This document shows positions 43,865-52,972 of a DNA stretch of 64,000 bases, in pieces. Origin of the DNA: Aurantiacibacter rhizosphaerae. GTDB lineage: Bacteria > Pseudomonadota > Alphaproteobacteria > Sphingomonadales > Sphingomonadaceae. The notes beneath the pieces were generated by a model that saw only the letters and a list, made by a program, of their open reading frames with translations, did not search any database and was not told where the DNA came from. The position numbers and the translations under genes are program-made. The stretch's first letter is position 1. Every line of letters begins with the position of its first letter. The stretch covers positions 620,001 to 684,000 of the forward strand of contig NZ_WUBR01000002.1 in NCBI RefSeq assembly GCF_009807005.1, in the 5' to 3' direction.

Positions 43865-44746
43865 ATGTCAACCGGGGCAAAGTTAGAGTCACCCATCGAG
43901 ACAGAAGCCATACCCGTGCGCTCCGACCCGCGCGATGGCTCCACCCACCCTCCAAGTCCAAACCCGAAAAAGGCTGAGCGCAGCGACGAGTTGCGCCCGG
44001 CCTTAAGCTGGATGCGCGGACAGATGGTGCAAGAGCTGGTCAAACGTTTGCGTCGCAAACATCGCAGCAAGATCGGCGCAGAACTGCGTGGCCGGATGCG
44101 CAAGCGCAAAACCGCCCTCGCAATGTCCGCCGCCGTCATGGGCCTCAGCACAGGCGCTTCAGACATTTCTGCCTTTGACCCGCGATATTCGATTTCCTTG
44201 ATGGATCTCGATCCGACAGAGCAACGCGTCCATGCGATGGACCTTCGGGTGAGTGAGACCATGAAGGAAGCACTCGCCGAGGAAGAAGGTGTGCGCCTGG
44301 TGGTTTATCGCGATGTCGCCGGTTACCCCACCGTGGGCGTTGGCCACCTGATCACTCCGCAAGACGGGCTGTCGGTTGGTGATCGCATCACCTACGAACA
44401 GGCAATCGCGTTTCTGGAAAGCGATCTGGAAAAGGCTGAGAAAGGCGTAAAGCGCTTGGTCGGCGACTTGCCGATCTACCAGCATGAATTCGATGCGCTG
44501 GTGGACCTCGTTTACAACGTTGGCGAAGGCAATGTGTCCGAGAGCCAGAGCCCGCGCTTGAACCGCGCCATCGCCAATGCCGATTATGACAGCATTGCCG
44601 AACAGTTGGAATACACCACCGCGGCAGGCAAGGTAGCGCGCGGATTGCAATATCGCAGTGAGCGCAGGCAATCGATCTTCATGGAAGCATCCTACGAAGA
44701 TCCGCGTGCGGTAGAGGTCGATAAGGCTGGCAGGATCAGCGCCTGA
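43865..44746 (+). CDS. GH24 (T4-lysozyme-type) muramidase with N-terminal basic/hydrophobic extension
   Basis: 293 residues. The catalytic triad is complete: E141 in EEEGVRLVVYRD, D150, and T156 in AGYPTVGVGH (E-x8-D-x5-T). The YNVGEGN region and a GLQYRSERR C-terminal stretch follow, as in phage-type endolysins. The first 80 residues are basic and proline-rich, and a weakly hydrophobic stretch (ALAMSAAVMGLSTGASDI) might serve as signal-anchor or SAR-type export signal. The ATG at 43865 has AGGA close by. No holin or phage gene is adjacent, so it may be a domesticated lysozyme. Confidence 0.85.
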   Translation: MSTGAKLESPIETEAIPVRSDPRDGSTHPPSPNPKKAERSDELRPALSWMRGQMVQELVKRLRRKHRSKIGAELRGRMRKRKTALAMSAAVMGLSTGASDISAFDPRYSISLMDLDPTEQRVHAMDLRVSETMKEALAEEEGVRLVVYRDVAGYPTVGVGHLITPQDGLSVGDRITYEQAIAFLESDLEKAEKGVKRLVGDLPIYQHEFDALVDLVYNVGEGNVSESQSPRLNRAIANADYDSIAEQLEYTTAAGKVARGLQYRSERRQSIFMEASYEDPRAVEVDKAGRISA

Positions 44747-44805
44747 CGTTAAAGGCCAATTCCGCCTTTCCCGAATTTGTCTGCCCCAAATAAATTTGAC
44801 GAAGT

Positions 44806-45489
44806 ATGACCCGTCTATCACGCCAATATAGTTCAAGACCCGCTCCGGCCTGTATCGTTGCCGCGCTGGCGGGTCTTGTCATGCTTGGCGCATGCTCTGC
44901 CGAGGAGCCCATGCCGCTGGACACCACGGGAGAGCTTGAAATTCCCGCGCAGGCCGGATCGGCTGCGGTGGAGGCGGATCGTGATTGCCTGCTGGTGGTG
45001 TGGGACCAGCAAATCACGCCCAACCGCAATTTTGACCGCGCGAACGATCTTGCCGAAGGCGGTCTTATCTCCTGCGCCACCGGCACCAGTGCCAGCCAGT
45101 ATGAGGAGGCGCTTGCCGCCTTGCGCGCGGCTGCTTCTGGCGATGATCGCAACGCCTTGCTTGGCGAGCTGAACATTCCGTTGCTGTTTATCGACGCCAA
45201 TGGAGAGCGGCGGGATCTGATGGAGACCGATCTTGCCGATCAGGAATTTGACGAGGTGTTCTCGCCAGAAATGCTGGCGCTGATGCGCAGCCTGGACTTG
45301 GCAGAGATGACCGTCGTGCCGGAACAGGGTGGCTTTTTCGAACTCGGAGCAATCTGGCTCAGCCCCGGCGAGCCCGGAGGACGACCGCGCCTCGTCACCG
45401 TCAATCGGCAGGCGCTGGCAGAAGCTGCGGCCAACTCCCTGCCCAGCGGCACAGAAAACGCCGCGCAGGCACCGGAAACCTCCTCCTGA
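44806..45489 (+). CDS. Predicted lipoprotein, unknown
   Basis: 227 residues. A signal peptide ends in the lipobox LGAC (residues about 27-30, VMLGACSAEE), so a lipid-anchored periplasmic or outer-membrane protein. The mature part has a CLLVVWDQQITPN segment, a Cys-containing LISCATG and a Gly/Pro-rich GAIWLSPGEPGGRPRLVTV C-terminus. No family is recognised. It lies between the lysozyme and the M3 peptidase, each with its own spacing; co-transcription is possible. Confidence 0.7.
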   Translation: MTRLSRQYSSRPAPACIVAALAGLVMLGACSAEEPMPLDTTGELEIPAQAGSAAVEADRDCLLVVWDQQITPNRNFDRANDLAEGGLISCATGTSASQYEEALAALRAAASGDDRNALLGELNIPLLFIDANGERRDLMETDLADQEFDEVFSPEMLALMRSLDLAEMTVVPEQGGFFELGAIWLSPGEPGGRPRLVTVNRQALAEAAANSLPSGTENAAQAPETSS

Positions 45490-45610
45490 CAACAACGTTC
45501 AGGCTCTTGGCAGACAAATTCGTTACGAGTAAGCACCAAGTTTCACTAGCAACCAAGTAAGGTCCGCGAGTCTGGGCCTTCCATCCTCATTTCAAGGAAG
45601 AGACGCCCGA

Positions 45611-47827
45611 ATGCGCAAATCCACCCTTCTCGCCACCACCATGATCGCTGCACTTGCCAGCGCCTGCACCACGATGGAGGATGGCGAGATGACCACCACC
45701 GCACAATTGCCCGACACTGCCGAATACAATCCGGAAATCCCCGAAGCGACCAGCGTCTTTGCAGAGCTTTCACCGCTGTATATGCATGCCCCGCAGTTCG
45801 ATCAGATCCAGGACAGCAAGTGGCAGGGCATCATCGAGGAAGCCATCGCGATCCAGCTGGCCGAGATGGAGGCGATCGCCGGCAATCCCAACCCGCCCAC
45901 CTTCGCCAATACGGTGGTGGAAATGGAACGCTCCGGCCAGGTCTTCGCCCGCGCCTATGGCGCTTTCAGCCAGGTCGTTTCCGCCAATATCAACGATACC
46001 ATCGCCGCCACAGACGAGGCACTGGCCCCGCAGGTTGCCGCGATGAACGACAGCATCTACCTCAATCCCAAGCTGTTTGCGCGGGTGAAGGCGGTGTATG
46101 ACAATCGCGCCGCCATGGCGATGACGCCTGAGGACGCGATGCTGCTGGAAACCTATTATGCCGATTTCGTGCATAGCGGCGCGGAACTGGGCGATGCGCA
46201 GCAGGCTGAACTTCGCCAGATCAACGAGCGGTTGTCCTCGCTCTCCGCGCAGATTTCGCAGCGCATCACCACTGGGCAGAACAATGCCGCGATTTTCGTG
46301 AATGATCGCGCCATGCTGTCCGGCCTTTCCGATGGCCAGATCGAAGCCGCAGCCGCCGCTGCCGCTGAAAAGGGCCGTGATGGTGAATTCATGCTGTCCG
46401 TCAGCAATACTACCGGCGTCCCGCAGCTGGAACAGCTGGACAATCGCGACGTGCGTGAACAGCTTTTCCGCGCCAGCATCAATCGCAACCAGTCGGGTGA
46501 AGCTTCCACGCTGCCCCTGATCCAGGAAGTGATCGGCCTGCGCAATCGCCGCGCGCAACTGTTCGGAGAGCCGAGCCACGCCGCATGGCAGATGTATGAT
46601 CGCATGGTTTCAGATCCCGCGATGGCAATCGAGTTCATGGCTGAAATGGTGCCCGCCCTGCGCGCAACGCAGGAACGCGAAGCTGCCGTGTTGCAGCAGC
46701 GGATCGAGCAGGACGGCGAGACCTTCACCCTCGCCCCGTGGGACTGGCAGTATTACGCCAGCAAGGTTCGTCAGGAGCGCTACGCCCTCGATAATGAGGA
46801 GATCAAGCAGTACTTCGTGGTCGATAATGTGCTGGAAGACGGCGTGTTCTACATGGCCGGCCAGCTTTACGGCCTGACCTTCGAAGAGCGTGACGACATC
46901 CCCACTTATCACCCCGATGTGAAGGTCTACACGGTCTTCCACGATGGGGAGCCGAAGGCGCTGTTCTACTTCGATCCCTTCAGCCGCGATTCCAAGCGTG
47001 GCGGCGCATGGATGAGCAACTTCATCGAGCAGAGCCATCTTCTGGGCCTGAAGCCCGTGGTCACCAACACGCAGAACATCGCCCCGCCGGCAGAGGGCCA
47101 GCCAGCTCTCGCCACATGGGATGATGTGACGACGATGTTCCACGAATTTGGCCACGCGCTGCACGGCATTTTTGCCGATCAGGAATATCCGTCGCTTTCG
47201 GGCACCAACACCGCGCGCGACTGGGTGGAATTCCCCAGCCAGTTCCACGAGAATTTCGCCGCAGTGCCCGAAGTGCTGCAGCGCTATGCCCGCCACCACG
47301 AAACCGGCGAGGTCATCCCTGACGAGCTGATCCAGGCCATCGACCGTTCCAGCAAGTTCAACCAGGGCCACAGCTTTGGCGAAGTGCTGGCCGCATCGCT
47401 GATGGATATGGAATGGCACTCGATGGACCCTGCATCCGGCGCACCTGCCGACGTGATGGCCTTTGAGGCCGCCGCGCAGGAACGGATCGGCCTGCGCAGC
47501 GATCTGGTGCCGCCGCGCTATCGCACGCCGTACTTCCGCCACATCTTCGAGCATGGCTATGATGCAGGCTATTACGCCTACACCTGGACCGAAATGCTGC
47601 ACCACGATGCCTACAGCTACGTTGTTGAGAACGGCGGCATGACCCGTGAAATGGGCGATCACATCGTGAACACCTTCCTCGGCCAGGGTCACTCCAAGAC
47701 CTACGAGCAGATGTTCCGCGACTTCACCGGCCGCGATCCGCGTGTCGAGCCGCTGCTGGAAGCACGCGGCCTGATCCCGGCGGATGACGATGTGGAAGGT
47801 GTTGACGGCGCAGAGGGTGCCGTCTGA
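45611..47827 (+). CDS. M3-family metallopeptidase, Dcp-like, lipoprotein form
   Basis: 738 residues. The N-terminal lipobox (ALASAC, residues about 14-19) predicts a lipid-anchored periplasmic enzyme, unlike cytoplasmic E. coli Dcp. The M3 fold is shown by the zinc motif FHEFGHALHG with a downstream glutamate in NFAAVPEVLQ, the long helical channel region and a C-terminal ...ARGLIPADD. Peptidyl-dipeptidase activity on short peptides is inferred from the family. AAGGA lies ten bases before the ATG; a terminator follows the stop by 23 bases. Confidence 0.9.
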   Translation: MRKSTLLATTMIAALASACTTMEDGEMTTTAQLPDTAEYNPEIPEATSVFAELSPLYMHAPQFDQIQDSKWQGIIEEAIAIQLAEMEAIAGNPNPPTFANTVVEMERSGQVFARAYGAFSQVVSANINDTIAATDEALAPQVAAMNDSIYLNPKLFARVKAVYDNRAAMAMTPEDAMLLETYYADFVHSGAELGDAQQAELRQINERLSSLSAQISQRITTGQNNAAIFVNDRAMLSGLSDGQIEAAAAAAAEKGRDGEFMLSVSNTTGVPQLEQLDNRDVREQLFRASINRNQSGEASTLPLIQEVIGLRNRRAQLFGEPSHAAWQMYDRMVSDPAMAIEFMAEMVPALRATQEREAAVLQQRIEQDGETFTLAPWDWQYYASKVRQERYALDNEEIKQYFVVDNVLEDGVFYMAGQLYGLTFEERDDIPTYHPDVKVYTVFHDGEPKALFYFDPFSRDSKRGGAWMSNFIEQSHLLGLKPVVTNTQNIAPPAEGQPALATWDDVTTMFHEFGHALHGIFADQEYPSLSGTNTARDWVEFPSQFHENFAAVPEVLQRYARHHETGEVIPDELIQAIDRSSKFNQGHSFGEVLAASLMDMEWHSMDPASGAPADVMAFEAAAQERIGLRSDLVPPRYRTPYFRHIFEHGYDAGYYAYTWTEMLHHDAYSYVVENGGMTREMGDHIVNTFLGQGHSKTYEQMFRDFTGRDPRVEPLLEARGLIPADDDVEGVDGAEGAV

Positions 47828-47849
47828 CCTTGCAGATGTAAGACAAACA

Positions 47850-47883
47850 GGGGCCGTCGGAGCGATCCGGCGGCCCCTTTTTT
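47850..47883 (+). terminator. Intrinsic terminator of the M3 peptidase gene
   Basis: GGGGCCGTCGG (47850-47860) pairs with CCGGCGGCCCC (about 47867-47877) with one wobble, followed by T6 (47878-47883). Confidence 0.9.
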
Positions 47884-47884
47884 G

Positions 47885-48178
47885 TCAGAGCTTGCCTCTC
47901 AGGCGAAGCGACCGCGTGTTCAGCTGCGCCAAGTCAGACTTGCCCGCAATTGCCTCCTCTCCCAGTGCGATGGCCTTGCGCAGGAGTTCCTCGGGAGCGT
48001 TGCGATAGGCGGGCGATGCGATTTCCTCGCGCCAAGGCCGCCCGCAGGTATTGTCCAGCAGGATGCGCTGAAAGCAGTGGTCAAGGTGCACAGGCCAGCC
48101 GCGCTGCCTTGCAATCGCGGGCATTTCCTTCCGCGTCAGGGCGAACCAGCACGCTTCCAAGGCCTCCCGCTGGCTCAT
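47885..48178 (-). CDS. Small conserved protein at the end of the B12 uptake operon
   Basis: 97 residues, no signal peptide. The protein is mostly helical, with HLDHCFQRILLDNTCGRPWREEI and a C-terminal LGEEAIAGKSDLAQLNTRSLRLRG. Similar short sphingomonad proteins are often mislabelled GCN5-related acetyltransferase, but it is far too short for a GNAT fold and has no acetyl-CoA loop. Its ATG overlaps the btuD stop (ATGA at 48175-48178), so it is translated with the transporter. A link to cobalamin handling is suggested only by this position. Histidine and cysteine in HLDHC could bind a metal or corrinoid, unproven. Confidence 0.72.
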   Translation of the reverse strand: MSQREALEACWFALTRKEMPAIARQRGWPVHLDHCFQRILLDNTCGRPWREEIASPAYRNAPEELLRKAIALGEEAIAGKSDLAQLNTRSLRLRGKL

Positions 48179-48906
48179 GATTGTGTCACTAACGCCCGCT
48201 CTCCCGCTTGGCCCAGCCAGCGCGCATCGACGGACCACACGCGCGCAATTGTCTCTGCATCCAGTGTGTCCTCAGGCTTTCCGTCGGCAGCCAGCCGCCC
48301 CTTGTCCAGCACCAGCACCCGGTCCGCATGGTTCATCGCAACCGCCAGATCATGCACCACCAGCACCACGCCCGCGCCTTGTCGCGCCTGAGCGCGCAGC
48401 ACTTTCAGGAGGTTCAACTGGTGCGACAGGTCCAGCGCGGCCAGCGGCTCATCGGCGAGAATCCAGCGAGGGGTCCCGGCCAGCACGCGGGCCAGCAGGG
48501 CGCGCGCTTTTTCACCGCCAGACAGGGTTGAAACCGGGCGCGCGGCGAAATCGGACATATCGGTAGCCGCTAGGGCGCTGGCGATGGCGAACTTGCCCGC
48601 ATCGCCATGCGGCAGACGGCCCAGCGCCGCTAGGCTGGCGACGGAGACATCCCACGCCACCTCCCCCGATTGCGGCAGATAGCCGATCGCCTGCGCCCGT
48701 TTGCGGGGCGGGAGGGCGGACAGGGGATCGCGGTCCAGCAGCACCTCCCCCGCGTCCACATCCAGCAAACCTGCCAGTGCGGCGAGAAGGGTGGATTTGC
48801 CTGCGCCGTTCGGCCCGCATATGGCAATGATCTCACCCTGTTGCAGGGCCGTGGTGATTGCCTCCAGCCGATTGGCGATGGTGATCCCGCGCACTTCCAG
48901 CGTCAT
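48175..48906 (-). CDS. btuD: ABC transporter ATPase, BtuD-like (cobalamin/haem uptake)
   Basis: 243 residues with Walker A GPNGAGKSTLLAALAG, Q-loop LPQSG, signature LSGGEKARALLARVL, Walker B WILADEPLAALD and switch histidine VHDL. It is the FecE/HmuV/BtuD class that energises vitamin B12 and siderophore permeases. It overlaps the permease gene by four bases (start 48906, permease stop 48903) and the next gene likewise, consistent with one operon. Assignment to B12 rests on the riboswitch and btuB upstream. Confidence 0.9.
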   Translation of the reverse strand: MTLEVRGITIANRLEAITTALQQGEIIAICGPNGAGKSTLLAALAGLLDVDAGEVLLDRDPLSALPPRKRAQAIGYLPQSGEVAWDVSVASLAALGRLPHGDAGKFAIASALAATDMSDFAARPVSTLSGGEKARALLARVLAGTPRWILADEPLAALDLSHQLNLLKVLRAQARQGAGVVLVVHDLAVAMNHADRVLVLDKGRLAADGKPEDTLDAETIARVWSVDARWLGQAGERALVTQS

Positions 48907-49865
48907 GCCAGCCCCCTTCGCATACGCAGCAGCAGCATCAGGAAAAACGGCCCACCGATCAGCGACAGCGCAATGCCGAGGCGCAGCTCCGTCACCAGCG
49001 GCAGGATGCGGCACACCACATCGGCCACCAGCACAAGCAGCGCGCCCGCAAGCGCGCTGGGCACGATCACGCTGGAGGGCCGCTTGTCCGTCAGCGGGCG
49101 CACCAGATGTGGCACAATCAGGCCGACGAAGCCGATGATCCCCGCCACCGCCACGCCGCTGCCCACGGTAAGGCCCGTGCCAAGCACCAGCAGCGCCATC
49201 AATCGCCCCGGCCGCACACCCAGGGACCGCGCGGCATCCTCCCCCAGTGTCATCGCATCAAGATCGCGCCCGGCCAGCCACAGCAAGAGCATACCTGCCA
49301 GCGTGAGCGGCGCGGCCAGCATTACATCGGCCCAGCTGCGATCCGTCAGCGCGCCCATCAGCCAGGTCACGATGCTGCTCATGGCAAAGGCATTGGGTGC
49401 AAGGCTGATCGCCAGCGATGTGAGCGCGCCTGCGAGGCTGGCGATCATCATGCCCGCCAGCGTGAACAGTGCAATGCCGTGCGCCGGGTTTGCCGTGCGC
49501 CCCGCGATCAGCGCCAGCAGCGCCATCGCTCCGCCCGCGCCGATCAGGGCGAACAGCGGCAGCAGGATGGCGCTCGCCACTCCCAGGTAAAGCGCAATTA
49601 CAGCGCCCAGCGCCGCGCCGGGCGCGATGCCGAACAGTCCGGGATCGGCCAGCGGATTGCGCAGGTAACCCTGCATCGCCGCACCCGCTGCACCCAGCCC
49701 GCCGCCCACCACCAGCGCCAGCACCGCGCGCGGCAGGCGCAATTCGGCAAGGATAGGAATGGCATTGGGCGTGACAGCGGGATCGACCCAGACGCGCCCC
49801 GCCAGCAGCGAGAGCGGCACCACGACCACCAGCAGTGCGATCAAGATGAGGTTGGCCCGCGTCAT
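48903..49865 (-). CDS. btuC: ABC transporter permease, BtuC-like (FecCD family)
   Basis: 320 residues with about ten transmembrane helices. The FecCD hallmarks are LRLPRAVLALVVGGGLGAAGAAMQGYLRNPLADPGLFGIAPGAALG (in pieces) and GIIGFVGLIVPHLVRPLTD. It forms the inner-membrane channel with BtuD. The start at 49863-49865 overlaps the btuF stop by four bases (ATGA); the longer frame to 50219 is a shadow of btuF. Confidence 0.92.
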   Translation of the reverse strand: MTRANLILIALLVVVVPLSLLAGRVWVDPAVTPNAIPILAELRLPRAVLALVVGGGLGAAGAAMQGYLRNPLADPGLFGIAPGAALGAVIALYLGVASAILLPLFALIGAGGAMALLALIAGRTANPAHGIALFTLAGMMIASLAGALTSLAISLAPNAFAMSSIVTWLMGALTDRSWADVMLAAPLTLAGMLLLWLAGRDLDAMTLGEDAARSLGVRPGRLMALLVLGTGLTVGSGVAVAGIIGFVGLIVPHLVRPLTDKRPSSVIVPSALAGALLVLVADVVCRILPLVTELRLGIALSLIGGPFFLMLLLRMRRGLA

Positions 49866-50668
49866 CCCACGGCCCGCCTGATTTCGCCCAGCCGCTCCAA
49901 GGCGCGCGGGATCGTGGGGCCTCCACAATACAGCAGCGTTGGGTCGAGCTCGAACCGCACCGTATCGCTGGCCATATCCATCGCCGGGTGGTCCGCCGCG
50001 CGCTCCTTCGCCGTGGCAATCACGACTTGCGGAGGATCGGCCAGCACGCGTTCCAGCGGCAGATAGGCGCCCTGCCCCATGCCGCGCGCGGCGGAATGGC
50101 TGGCGAAGCCCGCCTGCGCCAGAAGCTTGTGCGCCAGCGATGTCTCGCCCGGCACGATCCCGCCCTGCTGCCACAGCAATGCGGAAACAGGCCTCCCGTC
50201 CCATCGGTGCGCAGCCCAACTTTCCGCAATCTGGCGGGAAAGCGCATCGGCGCGGGGCGCATTGCCGGTCACCGCGCCCAGCGCTTCGATCTGCGCGAGG
50301 CTATCCTCCAGCGATCCTGCCATCCCCACGCTTTCCACCACGATGCCAGCCTGTTCCAGCGCCCGGCGGGTAGCGGGCGGAATATAGGCATCGGCCACCA
50401 CCATATCGGGCGCCAGCGCCAGCACCTCCTCCGCCGTGCCGCCCGTGGTGGCAAAACGCGCCGCTTCGGCAGCGAGCATGGAACTGGCCGCGGGATCGTG
50501 GCTGTAGTGCGATATGGCCAGCAATTGCCCCGGCGCGGCGATTTCCGCGAGAATGGCATCGGCGCAGGGGTTTAGGCTGACGATAGTAGGCTGGCCGCTG
50601 GCAATGCTTTCGGGCTGGCTGCCGGAACATGCAGTCAACACCATCGCAAGGGCAGCGGCCAGCCTCAC
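49862..50668 (-). CDS. btuF: Cobalamin-binding periplasmic protein, BtuF-like lipoprotein
   Basis: 268 residues. It starts with GTG at 50666-50668, giving a clean lipoprotein signal MRLAAALAMVLTAC. Then a helical-backbone binding fold with TIVSLNPCADAILAEIAAPGQLLAISHYSHDP, VLALAPDMVVADAY and the C-terminal lobe. The family (FecB/BtuF) delivers corrinoids or siderophores to BtuC. It begins 10 bases after the btuB stop. An open frame reaching upstream to 50797 overlaps btuB and is rejected. The GTG has no strong Shine-Dalgarno. Confidence 0.85.
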   Translation of the reverse strand: MRLAAALAMVLTACSGSQPESIASGQPTIVSLNPCADAILAEIAAPGQLLAISHYSHDPAASSMLAAEAARFATTGGTAEEVLALAPDMVVADAYIPPATRRALEQAGIVVESVGMAGSLEDSLAQIEALGAVTGNAPRADALSRQIAESWAAHRWDGRPVSALLWQQGGIVPGETSLAHKLLAQAGFASHSAARGMGQGAYLPLERVLADPPQVVIATAKERAADHPAMDMASDTVRFELDPTLLYCGGPTIPRALERLGEIRRAVG

Positions 50669-50678
50669 AATATCTGCA

Positions 50679-52529
50679 CTACAGCGCCAGCCGCGCGCCG
50701 ATATGCGCGCCTCTCCCGGCCGTGCCATAGCCGGCAGCGGTCTGGTATTCCTCGTCCCACAGGTTTTCGATCCTGCCGAAAAGCTGCACCCGCTCACTCA
50801 CATCCCAGCTGCCGCGCAGGGTGAAGGTTTCATAACCATCCAGCCGCACAGAGTTGAAAGCGTCATCGAAACTGCCTGAAACGATCCGCAAATCCGCACC
50901 CAGCATCACCGTTTCAACCGGCCGCAGTTCAGCCGTGACGGTGGCCGCATGGCGCGGGCGGCGGGCCAGCATCAGGCCGGTGTCGCGGTTTTCCGCATCG
51001 GTGAAAGCATAAAGCGCGCCCAGCGTGACGGTATCGGCAGGCCGCGCCCACAATTCTGCCTCCACCCCGCGGGCGCGGGAGCGGGTGATGTTGTCATACG
51101 TGCCGAAGGGGCGATTGGTGCAGATGCCATCCGTCCTGCCGAAACAGCTGGCGAATTCGATCTGATTGTCGGTGTTGCGCTGAAACAGCGTAACCGCGCC
51201 ATAGACAGGCCGCCGATCCATCGTGCGCTCACCATAGGCAAGGCCCAGGTCAAAGCTGGTGCTCTGCTCCGGGTCCAGCGTCAGATTGCCGTAATCGGAA
51301 TAAAGCTGAAACAGGGTGGGCGCCTTGAACCCCTCCCCCACGCTGGCGCGCACGCGCCAGCCGGGTGAAACCTCGTAACTGGCGTCCGCTCCAAAGCTGA
51401 CCGCCGTGCCGAAATCGGCGTGATCGTCCACCCGCAAGCCGATGTGGCCGGAAATGGCGTTCCATTCGATGCCGCCCTGCACATAGGCGCCCGTGCTGCG
51501 CGTATCCTCGCCCACGTCGAACAGCGTTTCATAGCTGGTCCATTCGTTCTCCGCCCCGAAATGCAGCAGCAGTGGGCCGATGGGCCGCCATTCACCGCGC
51601 AGTTCCAGCCTGTCTGACCGGCCCTTGCTGGTGAAGGTTTGCGCGCCGCTGCCAGCCAGATTGTCCCGATCGGTATCGGCAAAGCTGTAGGCGGCAGAAA
51701 CGAACAAAGAGCCTGTATCATACACAGCGCCGGTGGAGCCGGTGAGCTGGCGGGTTTCCTGCACATCATCCGTATCGGCCAGGGTGAAGGTGGGCGCGGG
51801 GAAGCCATCGATATCAAGCTCCCCTTCTGCATAGCGGCTGCGGGCGAACACTTCGAACCTGTCGCTGAGATAATAGCGCGCGTGGCCGTTCAGCGCCCAT
51901 TGGTGGAAGCCGTCAGCCTCCGTGCCGGCCTCTGCGGCAGAGAAACCGTCGGTGGAAAACCACGTGCCGGACAGGCCCAGAAACCCTGTTTCGGCGTCGG
52001 ACAGCCCGCCCGAAACCACCGTGCTGAAGGTGTCGCGCGCGCCATATTCGGCGCTGGCGCGAAGCCCGCTTTGCGCGCGGGTGGATGCCACCACCACGCC
52101 GCCAATCGCATCGGAGCCCCAGATGGTGGAGTTTGAGCCGCGCAGGATTTCCAGCTTGTCCAGATCCAGCGACAGCAGATTGCCATAATCGAACCCGCCC
52201 GATGGCGCGGCCACATCGGCCACGCGCACCCCGTCTATCACGGTAAGCACCTGTTCTGCCTGGCTGCCGCGAATGCGCACGGCGGTAAAGCTGCCGATGC
52301 CGCCGTTGCGGCTGATGGTTACGCCGGGCGCGCGTTCCAGAATGCGCGTCAGGTCCGCGCCCTGCACGGCCTCTATTTCTTCCATGCCGATCACGGTCAC
52401 GGCTTGGCCGGTATCCTCCACCTCGATCCGGGTGCCGGTGGCGGTAACGGTGATGGCGGCCTCGTCCTGAGCCAGCGCGGGCGTGGCCACAGCAGCAAGA
52501 GAAACACCGAGAAACAAATATTTATGCAC
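50679..52529 (-). CDS. btuB: TonB-dependent vitamin B12 receptor, BtuB-like
   Basis: 616 residues. It starts with GTG at 52527-52529, four bases after AGGAGG. Signal peptide MHKYLFLGVSLAAVATPALAQ, then TonB box ITVTATGTR, plug domain (about 35-150) with ARVRIRGS-like RIRGSQAEQVLTVIDGVRV, and a 22-strand barrel ending with GAHIGARLAL. Plug/barrel order matches the small BtuB receptors that take up cobalamin through TonB-ExbBD, not encoded here. It is preceded by a cobalamin riboswitch. A TTG 15 bases upstream gives a longer frame but no better ribosome site. Confidence 0.92.
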   Translation of the reverse strand: MHKYLFLGVSLAAVATPALAQDEAAITVTATGTRIEVEDTGQAVTVIGMEEIEAVQGADLTRILERAPGVTISRNGGIGSFTAVRIRGSQAEQVLTVIDGVRVADVAAPSGGFDYGNLLSLDLDKLEILRGSNSTIWGSDAIGGVVVASTRAQSGLRASAEYGARDTFSTVVSGGLSDAETGFLGLSGTWFSTDGFSAAEAGTEADGFHQWALNGHARYYLSDRFEVFARSRYAEGELDIDGFPAPTFTLADTDDVQETRQLTGSTGAVYDTGSLFVSAAYSFADTDRDNLAGSGAQTFTSKGRSDRLELRGEWRPIGPLLLHFGAENEWTSYETLFDVGEDTRSTGAYVQGGIEWNAISGHIGLRVDDHADFGTAVSFGADASYEVSPGWRVRASVGEGFKAPTLFQLYSDYGNLTLDPEQSTSFDLGLAYGERTMDRRPVYGAVTLFQRNTDNQIEFASCFGRTDGICTNRPFGTYDNITRSRARGVEAELWARPADTVTLGALYAFTDAENRDTGLMLARRPRHAATVTAELRPVETVMLGADLRIVSGSFDDAFNSVRLDGYETFTLRGSWDVSERVQLFGRIENLWDEEYQTAAGYGTAGRGAHIGARLAL

Positions 52530-52635
52530 AAAACCTCCTGTCAAAAGCGAAACGTCGCTTGTGACGGAGGGAGCGCCGGAAACGGCACTCTCCCGCTGGC
52601 TATCGGTACACCCCGCCCGGCAGCGTAAGCGACAG

Positions 52636-52797
52636 TCTCAGGCAGGTCTCCTGGCTCCCGGATCAGTGCTTTGCGCTCACCTTCCCATCCTTTCGGACAG
52701 TGGCATATGGGCGCATCGCTCCCCGGTCACAGTTGCGGGGGCAGCGCGGGCATCGAACCCGCTTCCCTCTTAGATCCGGTTTCCCGGATACCCGTGA
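52636..52797 (-). promoter_or_regulatory. Cobalamin riboswitch (RF00174 type)
   Basis: Read on the minus strand, GGGAAGCGGG is followed by CCCGCGCTGCCCCCGCAACTGT, then GCCACTGTCC, GGGAAGGTGAG and AGCCAGGAGACCTGCC. These are the conserved core elements of the B12 (adenosylcobalamin) riboswitch, in the canonical order. It lies about 110 bases ahead of the btuB start. The intervening stretch has a GGGAG/CTCCC hairpin and AAGCGA/TCGCTT, without a clear T-run, so translational control by hiding AGGAGG is more likely than termination. Confidence 0.93.
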
Positions 52798-52972
52798 CGT
52801 CGCGGTTCCAGTAATCGCGCAAGTGCGCCGGTGCAATCCCCTTTACGCAATCCCATTTACGCTGCGCGCGCTAACGGCAGGCTTGGTTAACGGTCCGGTA
52901 AGCGGCGTCCCTGCGCGGGACGGTTGCGGCAATGTTGATGATTGCGAAACCTGTTCGATCTATCGGCGCGGT

